Positions 9,621 through 18,053 of a stretch of 36,182 nucleotides of DNA are shown here, piece after piece. Numbering within the stretch: the first letter of the stretch is position 1; each line of letters starts with the position of its first letter. The position numbers and the translations under genes are program-made. The notes beneath the pieces were generated by a model. The model searched no databases. It worked only from the letters and a program-made list of their open reading frames with translations, and was not told the DNA's origin. Source of the stretch: Pirellulales bacterium (GTDB taxonomy: Bacteria > Planctomycetota > Planctomycetia > Pirellulales > JACPPG01); the NCBI GenBank assembly GCA_036499395.1, contig DASYDW010000016.1:1-36182 (forward strand), read 5' to 3'.

Positions 9621-12563
9621 ATGACATTTCCCGCAACTCTGCTCAGTTCATTGCGCGACGGAAAAGTTATTCCGTTTGTTGGCGCAGGTGTTTCGCGCGC
9701 GCTCCTCGATATCGATGGGATGCCGCTATTTCCAACTTGGAGCGAGCTCCTGGATCGTGCGGCGGACCGCCTGGACAAAGAAGGTAAGGCCGACTATGCA
9801 TCGCTCGTGAGAAGTCTTATTAGGATCGATAAGCCAAATTTTCTCGACGCCGCAAAGTACGCAAAGGATGGATTGGAAGCGAACTGGTTTTCGTTCTTAA
9901 AAGACCAGTTGGATTATCCTCGGGATGCAGTGCTCAATCAGTCGCTCGACCTTCCGCAATCGATTTGGCGACTCGGCAGTAACCTAGTTCTGACAACGAA
10001 CTACGACCGCGCAATGACGTGGGCGCACTCGCGCCCAGAGGATCTCTCGCGCTGGAACATCGAATCGCCAGCCGAGCAAGCGGCGATGGCTCGGTCAGGT
10101 TTGTCTCGTCCGGTTGTCTGGCATCTCCACGGCACTATCGAGGATGCCGCACGAATTATATTAACCCCAGATGGGTACAGCCGCTTGTATCCGTCAAAAG
10201 ACACCGAAGCTTTGTACACAGCGGCAATGACGTCTTTGCGATCGTTGTTGACGAGCCAGTCGCTTCTTTTCATAGGATTCAGCTTTACTGACTCATTTCT
10301 TGGGACGACCCTTCGCGGTGTCTCTGAGTCGTTTGCCAACGCAAATGGCCCGCATTATGCACTCGTACATCGTGATAACTCACAGGCACAGAGTGATGCT
10401 CGCCGATGCGGTGTGCAGGTAATCACCTTTTCCGATTACGGTGAGCCATTGCTGCAAGCTGTTTCTGAGCTGGCCGCGGCGGCCGCGGAAACTCGGTCTT
10501 TGGTTATGGCCAATGCTGCTCATCCAACTGATGCCCCGGCCGAGGTTGAGCCTGTTTGTTTCGATGACGTTTGTGATACACCACCTCCAACGGGAACGTG
10601 GGTAGGTCGCGAACTTGAGCTTAAGCTTTTGGCTAATCGAAACGCGAAGGCGATCGCAATAACAGGGATTGGCGGACAAGGTAAGTCGACTCTTGTAGCG
10701 AAGTATCTAGCGATTTCGGGGGCTGAATACCAATTTGTTGACTGGCGAGACTGTAAGGAGCAGGACGACACGCTACAGACGCACTTGGTGCGGATCGTAG
10801 AGCGTCTGTCGAGGGGGCGGAGCTGCGCTGCGGATCTGGCATCCGAAACCATTGAGTCTGTCGTCAGATTATTTTTAGATTTAGCGGTTTCGGTTCGTGG
10901 CATTTTCGTCTTCGACAATGTTGACCATTACATCGATTTGCAGACGTCTCAGGCTGTTAAAGGAATGCACGCCCTTATTCAAGGGATATTGAAAACACCC
11001 AGCGCCTCGCGATTTGTCTTCACAGCACGCCCGAAACTCCGATATGATTCTTCCGAGTTTGTTTACATCGAGCTAAAGGGCCTAACTATCGACGATGCGA
11101 AGGAGCTTTTTGCGGCAAGAGGTGTTCAAATCGCTGTCGGAGATTTGGGCGAATTGCACGACCTGTTGCAGGGGCATCCACTTTGGATTGCGTTGATCGC
11201 GAATCAGGTGGTGACGAATCGCATAAAAATTCCCGTTCTGATAAGCCGCATCAAAAACGGCCGCGATGCAGAGCTTCCTACGACGATGCTCCGAGAGATC
11301 TGGAGAGGCTTAAGATCGAAACAGCAGCGTCTCCTTAGGTATCTTGCCGAACTCGTTCGTCCTGAGACCGTCGCGCAACTTGAGGAACTTGTCGCGCATG
11401 AGTTCTCTTGCAATCAGTTTAGGGCGACGCTTGAGAGGTTGAAAACGCTCGATCTAGTTGTGATCAAATCGCCCAATGTCGGCGCCGATACGGTTGAGCT
11501 TCATCCTCTAGTTCGCGAGTTCATACGTCGAGAGTTTCCTCGGGGCGAACGCAATCGATTTATATCCGCGATCCTCGTTTACTTTGACAAGATTATAGTA
11601 AAGCTTCGTCCTTCGCTTTCTCGGAGGCCGACATTTGATACGCTTCAATATTGGACAGCCAAAGTCGAGTTACTCGTTAACAGTGGTAACTACCACGATG
11701 GTCTCTTGGTTTTATATGAAGCGGCGAACGCACTCGTTTTTGGTGGCTTTTCGGAAGACTTCGTCCGGCTTGCCAATAGCGTGCTGTCGATCTTGAACTG
11801 GAGCGATTCCGAGGTTGTTGACAGCATCGCGTTTGAATATACGTGCGAAAACCTCGTTGAGGTTCTTTCGCAACTCGGAAGATTCGATGAGGCAGAGTTT
11901 GAGCTAGCACGATTCGAGCGTACAACGGCCGGTGCGACCGCGAGATACATTTGCGTTTGTCGCCTACGTGTTTATTTATATTGGAGCAAAGGAGAGTTCG
12001 ACCTTGCGAAGGAGTGGGGGCGGCGCGGCGTGGCATTGAAAATCGAAAGCCATCTTGATACGCGCCACGATTGTGGGCACGAGCTTGCGCTTGCGCAGCG
12101 AGACTCCGGTGAGAGAGAAAATGCGCTGAAGTATTTCCTTAGAGGCGTAGCGCTTGAAGAGGTCCTTAATCCGGCACATCTCGATGCATCCCGGGGTGGA
12201 GATTTTTACGGAAATGTTGGACGCACGCTGCAACTGATGGGTAGGGACGATGAGGCGATGATCGCAATCATCAAGTCGGCGTGGATTCTTGAGTACGATG
12301 AACGCCCTATGCGAATTAACGTTGCTTGGGCATCGGAGTGGCTTGGTGAGCTTCTCGAGAGAAAAGGCAATCGAAACTCGGCGTACGTCTGTTTTCGAAG
12401 GGCTGCTGCCAAGTGGAAGGGCATATCTCCTTATCGAGCGCAAGACGCTATTGACGCTGCGGAGCGACTTGGGCCTATTGTCGATGGTGCCCTCGCTGCT
12501 GTGGGCGATGAGCAAATTGAGCATAAGTATCTGGTGTGGCTTGAGGGGGAGAAGCGGTTCTAG
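9621..12563 (+). CDS. SIR2-STAND (NB-ARC)-TPR protein, candidate anti-phage NLR-like defence protein
   Basis: The 980-residue protein has three parts. Residues 1-290 are a SIR2-like domain: G-A-G-V-S (21-25), T-T-N-Y-D (125-129), W-H-L-H-G-T with His170, and F-I-G-F-S-F-T-D (217-224). This is the type that cleaves NAD in several phage-defence systems. Residues about 325-640 are a STAND NTPase: V-G-R-E entry, Walker A G-I-G-G-Q-G-K-S-T (349-357), Walker B F-V-F-D-N-V-D (429-435), G-H-P-L-W (518-522, like GLPL) and a winged-helix end with L-H-P-L-V-R-E-F. Residues about 650-965 are helical TPR-like repeats, the expected sensor. It is cytoplasmic with no membrane segment. The gene is flanked by thiC and ferritin and looks poorer in GC than they are (25/60 at 11581-11640 against 38/60 in thiC at 8881-8940), which suggests acquisition. 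The domain calls are sound; the defence role is inferred. Confidence 0.88.
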   Translation: MTFPATLLSSLRDGKVIPFVGAGVSRALLDIDGMPLFPTWSELLDRAADRLDKEGKADYASLVRSLIRIDKPNFLDAAKYAKDGLEANWFSFLKDQLDYPRDAVLNQSLDLPQSIWRLGSNLVLTTNYDRAMTWAHSRPEDLSRWNIESPAEQAAMARSGLSRPVVWHLHGTIEDAARIILTPDGYSRLYPSKDTEALYTAAMTSLRSLLTSQSLLFIGFSFTDSFLGTTLRGVSESFANANGPHYALVHRDNSQAQSDARRCGVQVITFSDYGEPLLQAVSELAAAAAETRSLVMANAAHPTDAPAEVEPVCFDDVCDTPPPTGTWVGRELELKLLANRNAKAIAITGIGGQGKSTLVAKYLAISGAEYQFVDWRDCKEQDDTLQTHLVRIVERLSRGRSCAADLASETIESVVRLFLDLAVSVRGIFVFDNVDHYIDLQTSQAVKGMHALIQGILKTPSASRFVFTARPKLRYDSSEFVYIELKGLTIDDAKELFAARGVQIAVGDLGELHDLLQGHPLWIALIANQVVTNRIKIPVLISRIKNGRDAELPTTMLREIWRGLRSKQQRLLRYLAELVRPETVAQLEELVAHEFSCNQFRATLERLKTLDLVVIKSPNVGADTVELHPLVREFIRREFPRGERNRFISAILVYFDKIIVKLRPSLSRRPTFDTLQYWTAKVELLVNSGNYHDGLLVLYEAANALVFGGFSEDFVRLANSVLSILNWSDSEVVDSIAFEYTCENLVEVLSQLGRFDEAEFELARFERTTAGATARYICVCRLRVYLYWSKGEFDLAKEWGRRGVALKIESHLDTRHDCGHELALAQRDSGERENALKYFLRGVALEEVLNPAHLDASRGGDFYGNVGRTLQLMGRDDEAMIAIIKSAWILEYDERPMRINVAWASEWLGELLERKGNRNSAYVCFRRAAAKWKGISPYRAQDAIDAAERLGPIVDGALAAVGDEQIEHKYLVWLEGEKRF

Positions 12564-12708
12564 CGTTAGATTTCGCGCACGATTGAACGACGGACGACTT
12601 ATCGCCGTTAAGCAGGGTGATAGCGTGCAATTGGAGGGCGAATGCCGAGCAAATTGCGCTGAACTTCTTCGCTCCGCGTTTTATCGCGGGCGCTCGATAG
12701 AGAACTAA
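12508..12708 (+). CDS. Possible tiny ORF overlapping the end of the SIR2-STAND gene
   Basis: ATG 12508 opens a 66-residue frame overlapping the last 56 nt of the SIR2-STAND gene. The part beyond the overlap reads like coding sequence (R-F-R-A-R-L-N-D-G-R-L-I-A-V-K-Q-G-D-S-V-Q-L-E-G) and uses codons similar to the large gene. No ribosome site is clear and no family was recognised. It could be a co-acquired accessory gene, a fragment of the original neighbour, or chance. The rest of 12564-12853 holds nothing recognised. Confidence 0.22.
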   Translation: MSKLSISIWCGLRGRSGSSVRFRARLNDGRLIAVKQGDSVQLEGECRANCAELLRSAFYRGRSIEN

Positions 12709-12853
12709 TTGAACGAATAGGCACGCTGGTTCTTCCGAGCCTTACTTCCGAGTTGCAATTGCTGCGCCACCTCATCTCCCCTTGACCAATCCACCCTGGG
12801 CCGCGATACAGTAGCCTTAGCGCGACCACTGTCACTGCTCGGAGCCCATACCC

Positions 12854-13384
12854 ATGCTGTCCAAAAACGTCCAACAGGCCATAAACGAGCAGATCAACGC
12901 TGAGTTTAGCTCGTCGTATACCTACCTGGCGATGTCCATTTTCTGCCAGCGCCAGAACTTTCTCGGTTGTGCCCATTGGTTGCGGATGCAGGCCGAGGAA
13001 GAGAATGGGCATGGGATGCGGCTGTTAGACTTCCTGCTGGCCCGCGATGGCGAGGCGGCCTTGAAGACGTTAGCTGAGCCCGCGGTCGGTTTCGCCTCGA
13101 TCGCGTCGGTTTTCGAGCAGGCCCTGGACCAGGAGCAGCACGTCAGCAAGAAGATTGACGACCTGTACGAGTTGGCATTGAAGGAGAAGGCGTTCTCAGC
13201 CCTGGTCGAGCTGCAATGGTTCATCGCCGAGCAGGTCGAAGAGGAAGAAACGGCCCGTGAGATCGTCGCCAAGTTCCACCTAGTGAAGAACGACCCGGCG
13301 GCGCTGTTGGATATCGACCGGGAAATGGGCGTTCGCGTAAAGGCCGAGGGGGGTAACGGCCGCCGATTTAGCGGACGCGGCTAG
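12854..13384 (+). CDS. ftnA: Ferritin (FtnA-type iron storage protein)
   Basis: A 176-residue non-haem ferritin that would form the 24-subunit iron-storage shell and oxidise Fe(II) at its di-iron site. Ferroxidase ligands are visible at Glu17 (I-N-A-E-F), Glu50 and His53 (E-E-E-N-G-H), with later glutamates in F-E-Q-A-L-D-Q-E-Q-H and A-E-Q-V-E-E-E-E. The tail L-L-D-I-D-R-E-M-G-V-R fits the family. It has no haem-binding bacterioferritin pattern. Monocistronic; no Fur box was recognised, though only a few bases upstream were examined in detail. Confidence 0.95.
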   Translation: MLSKNVQQAINEQINAEFSSSYTYLAMSIFCQRQNFLGCAHWLRMQAEEENGHGMRLLDFLLARDGEAALKTLAEPAVGFASIASVFEQALDQEQHVSKKIDDLYELALKEKAFSALVELQWFIAEQVEEEETAREIVAKFHLVKNDPAALLDIDREMGVRVKAEGGNGRRFSGRG

Positions 13385-13521
13385 CCAGCCGCGGTTAGGG
13401 ACGATGGCGTCGGTGACGCCGGCGTTGGGTGCGCTGTGCGCACCGGGATTTACGTGCTTGTCATGAGTGCAGCGCGCGATTCAGCGGCGCGTAACGGGGC
13501 TTGCCGTCAGGTCGGATTCGT

Positions 13522-13542
13522 GGTGCCCACAGGGCACCCTAC
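13522..13542. repeat. Dispersed short palindrome, copy 2 (GGTGCCC type)
   Basis: GGTGCCC-ACA-GGGCACC, an exact 7-bp inverted repeat followed by CTAC as in the copies at 6507 and 35474. It lies in the 314-nt gene-free stretch 13385-13698, in which nothing else was recognised. Confidence 0.6.
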
Positions 13543-13698
13543 GACATCGGCGCAGAAGTTTTCGCATGTGCTGCGCAGGGCGCCTTCTGTTGCGCGGTCG
13601 AGGCATCTTCTTCCCGTTGAATTTCTCGCCGCGCAATGGTATTTGTTGCGGGCTCGTGGGAATGGGACGCCCCTAATCGCTATCAGAAAGGCCCGCGG

Positions 13699-14460
13699 AT
13701 GAATCCGCTGTCGATATCGTGTCTGCTGTTCGTCTGCATTTTCGCATCGGCCATGTTTGGGATGATCGTGGCGCGGTCGTTGCCGCTGCATCATCTGCTG
13801 CCTGACTCGCGCGATTCGATCAAAGGGGGGCTGGGGCTGATTGCGTCGCTGACGGCGCTCGTCTTGGCCCTGGTGGTCGCAGCGGCCAAGGAGACGTACG
13901 ACACTAACACGGCTACGGTCCGGCAAATGGCGGCAGATGGATTGCTGCTCGATCGATTGCTGTCGCTGTATGGCGATGGCACGATCGAGGAGCGGCACGC
14001 GTTGCGGCGCACGGCCGAGACGGCCTTGCACCGAATCTGGCCTGACGACATCGACGAGGAGACTTCTATCGCTCCCAAAGCGGCACAAGGGGATTTCGAA
14101 GCCTTGTACTTTGGCATCGCGCAGCTGAACCCCGAGAATGACGGTCAAAGGGCGATCAAGTCGCGGGCGCTCGACGTGACAACGGGTTTGGCGCAGACGC
14201 GATTCCGTCTGTTCTCGCAAAAAGAGAGCTCGATCCCACGACCGTTCCTGGTGATCCTGGTGTTCTGGCTGATGGTACTGCTGGGGGGAGCAGGGCTATT
14301 GGCGCCGCGGAATGCCACGACCGTGATTGTTCTATTGGTCAGCGCGCTGAGCGTGTCGTGCGCCCTATTTCTGGTGTTGGAGCTGGCGCACCCGTTCGAC
14401 GGCATGATGCGCATCTCGAATTTGCCGCTGCGCGAAGCGATGGCCGAATTCGGCAAGTGA
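13699..14460 (+). CDS. DUF4239-family membrane protein
   Basis: A 253-residue integral membrane protein with two helices near the N-terminus (about 3-23 and 44-63), a soluble middle of about 110 residues, and two helices near the C-terminus (about 183-203 and 210-230). The motif G-L-I-A-S-L-T-A-L-V-L-A-L-V-V-A-A-A-K and the layout match the DUF4239 (bestrophin-like) family; function is unknown. ATG 13699 was chosen because the open frame before it encodes an implausible N-terminus. It converges with the phytochrome gene, 63 nt away. Confidence 0.75.
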   Translation: MNPLSISCLLFVCIFASAMFGMIVARSLPLHHLLPDSRDSIKGGLGLIASLTALVLALVVAAAKETYDTNTATVRQMAADGLLLDRLLSLYGDGTIEERHALRRTAETALHRIWPDDIDEETSIAPKAAQGDFEALYFGIAQLNPENDGQRAIKSRALDVTTGLAQTRFRLFSQKESSIPRPFLVILVFWLMVLLGGAGLLAPRNATTVIVLLVSALSVSCALFLVLELAHPFDGMMRISNLPLREAMAEFGK

Positions 14461-14523
14461 CGTAGTTGGCGGCCGGAGGCCATGCTGCGTGCCATACTCG
14501 TGTTGAGTGCCGCGGCAGCCGCT

Positions 14524-17286
14524 CTAGACCCGGCCGGCTAGGCTGGCGACGACGGCCAGCAGTTCGCCGCTTTCGACCGGCTTGGCGATGTGGGCCTGGT
14601 AGCCGGCCACAATCGCCTTGCGGCGATCTTCGGCGCGGGCGTAGGCGGTCAGGGCGACGGCTGGCGTCTTCGTACGTTTCTGTGCAGCCTCGGCGGCCCG
14701 CAGTTGGCGGATAAAGGCAAATCCGTCCTGGCCCGGCATGCCGATGTCGGAAATGATGACGTCGAAGGTCGCATTCGCAAACGCCTCGAACGCTGCGTCG
14801 ATCGTGCCAGCGATTTGCACCCGGCAGCCGGCCTCTTCGAGGATGCGCTTTACCAACTCGCGCGCATCCCGTTCGTCATCCAGCGCGAGCACGCGGACGT
14901 CGGTCAGATTCAAGGTGTCGGCATCGATTGGTCGCGGAGCGTGGCGCAAATTCGCAGAATTCCGTGGTTCGACCCGCCTGACGGCTCGCACGGGAATCGA
15001 CACGACGAAGGTCGTGCCCAAGCCAATGCCGGGGCTGTGCGCGCGGACGGTACCGCCATGTAATTCAACGAGGTTGCGAACGATCGAAAGCCCCAGTCCT
15101 AGCCCACCGTGGGCACGGCTGGCCGATGAGTCGGCCTGGCGGAAACGATCGAAGATGTGGGGCAAAAACTCCGGTGCAATCCCCTGCCCCGTATCGGCGA
15201 TGCTCAGTTCGATGTGTGAGCTGACGCGTTCGAGCACGACCTGAATCTTGCCGTCGCGCGGCGTGAATTTCACGGCGTTGGAAAGCAGGTTCCAAGCCAC
15301 TTGCTGCAAACGGCCTGGATCGCCGGTGGTTTGCACGTCGACCAGCGGGTCGATCATTCGCTCGATTCGTACTCCCTTGGCTGACGAGGCCAGGGAGACC
15401 GTCTGGATTGCCGCCTCGACGATCGTGGGAAGGTGCATGTCTTGCAGGTTCAGGCTGAGCTTGCCGGAGATAATCCGGCTTACGTCCAGCAGATCTTCGA
15501 TCATTTGCGCCTGGCTGCGTGCGTTGCGCTCGATGACGTCCAGGCCTTCGGCCAGCTCTTCGTGCAAACCTTCGCGCAGGGCCAGCAATTGAGCCCAGCC
15601 AAGAATGGCATTCAGCGGCGTGCGCAGTTCGTGCGACAGCGTGGCGACGAATTCATCCTTCATGCGGTTGAGCCGCTCGCTCTCGCTGCGCGCGGCGCGC
15701 TCGCTATCGAGCAGCTTTTCGCGCTCTTCGCTGGCCAGCCGCAGATCGACGTTGACGATTGCCAATTGCTCAGCCCGGCGCAGAAGCTGCCGCGTCAGGG
15801 CGTCGCGCAAGTGCCATGCGGCTTCGAGTTCCATCGGCGTCCAAGGGCGGCTTTTGCCACGCACTGTTTCTTTCCACAGCGCGAACGAGCCACGTGGGCT
15901 GAGGCGCACATCCTCGCCCGACTTGACGACGCTCTTCGCCGGGTCGCCGGCCCATTCGACCGTACGCACTCGCTCGCTGCGAAACCAGAGCAAGCGATGC
16001 GGGCGGACCGTGCCCAGCGAAATCGACAACACGCCGCTGGCCACGCTGCCAAGCAGGCCGGAGCCGAACGAACGTTGCAGATTGTCGGTGGCAAAGACAT
16101 CGCCGGGTTGGTCTTCGGTCAACCACTGGGCAAGCTGCAGAATGTCTTGATCGCCGGGCGTTTGGCCGAGGCGGTGAACCGTATCGTCGACAACTACCGC
16201 AGCGCCGTCGGCGTAGACGAAGTTCAGCATGTTTGGCTGCGAATCGACCAGGGCCTTGGTCATGTCGTCCACGCGCTCGAGGTTGGCCGTCATCTTGGCG
16301 ATTGTGCGACGCATTGAATCGCGGTAGCCGGTCAACTCGCGCTCTTCGGCCGCGCCGAGCGATAGTGACATCATTTGCCCCAGCAATTCGCAGGCTGTGC
16401 GCACGTCGTACGAGACAAAGCGCGGCGCATAGTGATGGCAGGCCACGAGCCCCCACAGCTTCTCGCCGCGCACCAGCGAGATCGACATCGAAGCGCCGAC
16501 GCCCATGTTGCGCAGGTATTCGAGGTGGATCGGTGATACGCTCCGCAGCACCGAAAAGCTCATGTCTAAGGGAGCCGCCGCACCGGGGCTGGTTTCAGGC
16601 AGGATGCGCGCCGGGACATAATCGCGGTCAGCGATAAAGCGGAGCCAGTTCTTCGTGTACAGCTCGCGGGCCTGCTTGGGAATGTCGGAAGCCGGATAGT
16701 GCAATCCCAGGAACGGCTCTAAGTCGCCGCGTTTCGACTCGGCTACCACCTGGCCGTTCCACTCTTCGTCGAACCGATAGACCATGACACGGTCGAATCC
16801 GCTGATGCCGCGCACGTGGTCGGCGACAAGCCGGTGCAATTCGTCGACCGATTTCGCCAGGTTCAGCTTGGCGATTGCCCCTTGCACGAGCCGGTAGAGC
16901 TCGGGGGCTGTCAACTCGCGCGATTCTTGCGCAGGCTCGAATTCGACGAAGATCGATTCGCCATTGCGATGAGCTATGGCATCGAAATTACCCTTGCTAT
17001 CGCGTACTCTGACCGTGAAGAGATAAACCGGCTTGGTCTCGCGCACCTCTTGTTGGAGCGAGGCCTCGCGCCGCGCACGCTCCTCAGACGGAAACACGTG
17101 CCCTATACGCTTGCCCAACAAGTCCTCGACGCGACTCCCCAGCACATCTTCGGCGTTGGCCGAGACGTGGGTGATCGTCAGGTCCGCGGCGCCGCAGACG
17201 ATCAGCGCTCCATGGGGTTGAATGGCCCCAGGAATGTGGATGGGTTCACGATCGCAATTGGTCAGGTCGACAGGAGTTTCGGTCAT
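14524..17286 (-). CDS. bphP: Bacteriophytochrome hybrid histidine kinase (PAS-GAF-PHY-HisKA-HATPase-REC)
   Basis: A 920-residue red/far-red photoreceptor kinase. The PAS domain carries Cys11 in L-T-N-C-D-R-E-P-I-H-I-P-G, the biliverdin-attachment position of bacteriophytochromes. The GAF domain has the D-I-P motif (201-203) and His254 in I-H-L-E-Y-L-R-N-M-G-V. The PHY domain has the tongue motif P-R-G-S-F (464-468). HisKA follows with His552 in L-S-H-E-L-R-T-P-L-N, then HATPase_c (D-T-G-Q-G-I and G-L-G-L-G-L-S-I-V). The C-terminal receiver contains the phosphoacceptor Asp in I-I-S-D-I-G-M-P-G and a later Thr and Lys. It is divergent from the heme oxygenase gene that makes its chromophore, with 83 nt between starts. 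The output partner is unknown. Confidence 0.96.
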   Translation of the reverse strand: MTETPVDLTNCDREPIHIPGAIQPHGALIVCGAADLTITHVSANAEDVLGSRVEDLLGKRIGHVFPSEERARREASLQQEVRETKPVYLFTVRVRDSKGNFDAIAHRNGESIFVEFEPAQESRELTAPELYRLVQGAIAKLNLAKSVDELHRLVADHVRGISGFDRVMVYRFDEEWNGQVVAESKRGDLEPFLGLHYPASDIPKQARELYTKNWLRFIADRDYVPARILPETSPGAAAPLDMSFSVLRSVSPIHLEYLRNMGVGASMSISLVRGEKLWGLVACHHYAPRFVSYDVRTACELLGQMMSLSLGAAEERELTGYRDSMRRTIAKMTANLERVDDMTKALVDSQPNMLNFVYADGAAVVVDDTVHRLGQTPGDQDILQLAQWLTEDQPGDVFATDNLQRSFGSGLLGSVASGVLSISLGTVRPHRLLWFRSERVRTVEWAGDPAKSVVKSGEDVRLSPRGSFALWKETVRGKSRPWTPMELEAAWHLRDALTRQLLRRAEQLAIVNVDLRLASEEREKLLDSERAARSESERLNRMKDEFVATLSHELRTPLNAILGWAQLLALREGLHEELAEGLDVIERNARSQAQMIEDLLDVSRIISGKLSLNLQDMHLPTIVEAAIQTVSLASSAKGVRIERMIDPLVDVQTTGDPGRLQQVAWNLLSNAVKFTPRDGKIQVVLERVSSHIELSIADTGQGIAPEFLPHIFDRFRQADSSASRAHGGLGLGLSIVRNLVELHGGTVRAHSPGIGLGTTFVVSIPVRAVRRVEPRNSANLRHAPRPIDADTLNLTDVRVLALDDERDARELVKRILEEAGCRVQIAGTIDAAFEAFANATFDVIISDIGMPGQDGFAFIRQLRAAEAAQKRTKTPAVALTAYARAEDRRKAIVAGYQAHIAKPVESGELLAVVASLAGRV

Positions 17287-17369
17287 GCGTGCAAACGATG
17301 GATCTCTTCATATTGGATAATTTCGATCGATTTCACGGCGATTGGCACTAATACTGCAAGTGCTGCGCC

Positions 17370-17978
17370 ATGAAGAACGAGATTTCTTGCTTGGGAAAGG
17401 ACTTTCCGGTGGATCTGCGCGAACGACTAAAAGCGGCTACACAGAAGCAGCACTTGGCGCTCGAGTCAGAATTGGATTTGTTGCGACCGGATCTGACTCT
17501 TGAAGGCCTGCGCCGCGTGCTGGAAAAATTCTACGGCTACTATCTGCCTTGTGAAAGAGAATTAGCCGGGCAACCGGACGAGTTGCAAGAAGTTTTTGCG
17601 GCGCGGTTCAAGACGCCGCAACTGGCGAGTGATTTGCGCTATTTGGGGCGTACCGATGCGTCGATTGCGGCGCTTCCCTTAGCGACACTTCAGCCTGCGA
17701 CTTCGCTTACGCGAACTTTGGGGCGCTGGTACGTGATCGAGGGTTCGACGCTGGGCGGGCGTTTACTGAGTGAACGGTTCGAGAAAATGTTTGGCTTATC
17801 TCGGGGAAGGGGCGGTTCGTTCTTCAATTGTTACGGCGATCGCGTCGGCGCCATGTGGAAGGATTATTGCCGATTGCTGGAACAGCATGCATTCCCGAGC
17901 ACCGATCCGGAAGTGATTCAAGCAGCCGAAGAGACGTTCGAGTCGCTTGGGGAGTGGCTGAAGTCGTCCGCCGAATGA
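17370..17978 (+). CDS. bphO: Biliverdin-forming heme oxygenase, partner of the phytochrome
   Basis: A 202-residue heme oxygenase of the bacterial BphO type. It opens haem to biliverdin IX-alpha, CO and iron. The proximal haem ligand is His28 in T-Q-K-Q-H-L-A-L-E, and the distal-helix signature Y-V-I-E-G-S-T-L-G-G-R is at 121-131. It is transcribed divergently from the bacteriophytochrome kinase, so one short intergenic region may control both. Biliverdin is the chromophore of the neighbouring photoreceptor, so the pair is self-sufficient for making a functional sensor. Confidence 0.92.
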   Translation: MKNEISCLGKDFPVDLRERLKAATQKQHLALESELDLLRPDLTLEGLRRVLEKFYGYYLPCERELAGQPDELQEVFAARFKTPQLASDLRYLGRTDASIAALPLATLQPATSLTRTLGRWYVIEGSTLGGRLLSERFEKMFGLSRGRGGSFFNCYGDRVGAMWKDYCRLLEQHAFPSTDPEVIQAAEETFESLGEWLKSSAE

Positions 17979-18053
17979 GCGATATCGCAACCCTAACCGA
18001 CAGGCTGGCAACTGAAAGCACCGATTTATGCCCTGCACGTTGTGCGGCGTTGA

